Assembly (NCBI RefSeq): GCF_001027105.1
Contig: NZ_CP011526.1
Location: forward strand, 1,860,001 to 1,924,000
From: Staphylococcus aureus
GTDB taxonomy: Bacteria; Bacillota; Bacilli; Staphylococcales; Staphylococcaceae
Direction: 5' to 3'
Length of the DNA: 64,000 nucleotides
Below are positions 63,712 to 64,000 of this stretch, piece by piece. Numbering within the stretch: position 1 is the stretch's first letter; every line of letters begins with the position of its first letter. The position numbers were made by a program, and so were the translations under genes. The notes under the pieces are model-generated. The model saw nothing but the letters and a program-made list of their open reading frames with translations. It was not told where the DNA came from and did not search any database.

Positions 63712-64000
<289 letters not shown>

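Overview
The window is chromosomal DNA of Staphylococcus aureus. It is AT-rich and carries the split-protease (spl) cluster, an epidermin-family lantibiotic operon (bsa), leukotoxin lukED, the ecs/hit/prsA/yhaMNO block, airSR, an IS1181 copy, STAR-type repeats and a complete 23S-5S rRNA operon with a long tRNA tail. Assignments come from reading the sequence and recalling protein families; no database search was run.

Positions 1-23,190 form an accessory island that looks like the right part of genomic island nuSa-beta. From the left it holds the 5' part of a type I methylase gene (hsdM), six tandem serine protease genes (splF to splA, all minus strand), one unrecognised secreted protein on the plus strand, the bsa operon (two lantibiotic prepeptides, dehydratase, cyclase, decarboxylase, leader protease, three-gene immunity ABC exporter), lukE-lukD, a two-gene cassette of unknown function (DUF1828/1829 type), and debris of an IS3-type transposase and a tyrosine recombinase. 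The island stops at an eight-gene tRNA cluster whose last gene is tRNA-Ser. SaeR-type GTTAA-N6-GTTAA sites lie in front of splA and the unknown secreted gene, with a near match in front of lukE. This suggests one virulence regulator controls these secreted factors.

Positions 24,300-55,600 are core chromosome: an RBBP9-like hydrolase, hemE-hemH-hemG (coproporphyrin-dependent haem synthesis), traP, ecsAB, a HIT protein, a YtxH protein, a DUF3267-like membrane protein, prsA, yhaM-yhaN-yhaO, yheA, yheB, xdrA, airSR, an RluD-type pseudouridine synthase, fumC, small unknown genes, STAR repeats, a NagB-like protein, trmL, queG, a glutamine-type ABC transporter (glnPH-glnQ) and a PfoR-like PTS IIC protein. 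Most units end in clear hairpin terminators.

Positions 55,999-57,510 are a complete 1,512-bp IS1181 with imperfect inverted repeats and an 8-bp target duplication, but its transposase is broken. It sits just beyond the terminator of the large stable-RNA operon, which runs on the minus strand as 16S (partial), tRNA-Ile, tRNA-Ala, 23S, 5S and 27 tRNA genes. Among these are three atypical tRNA-Gly genes of the kind that feed cell-wall pentaglycine synthesis instead of the ribosome.

Points deserving attention: the unknown two-gene cassette, two paralogous candidate small RNAs on either side of it, the Sae-like sites before the unknown secreted protein, a lukE signal-peptide frameshift, a TTG-start divergent lantibiotic prepeptide, and two proteins with family-critical active-site residues replaced.
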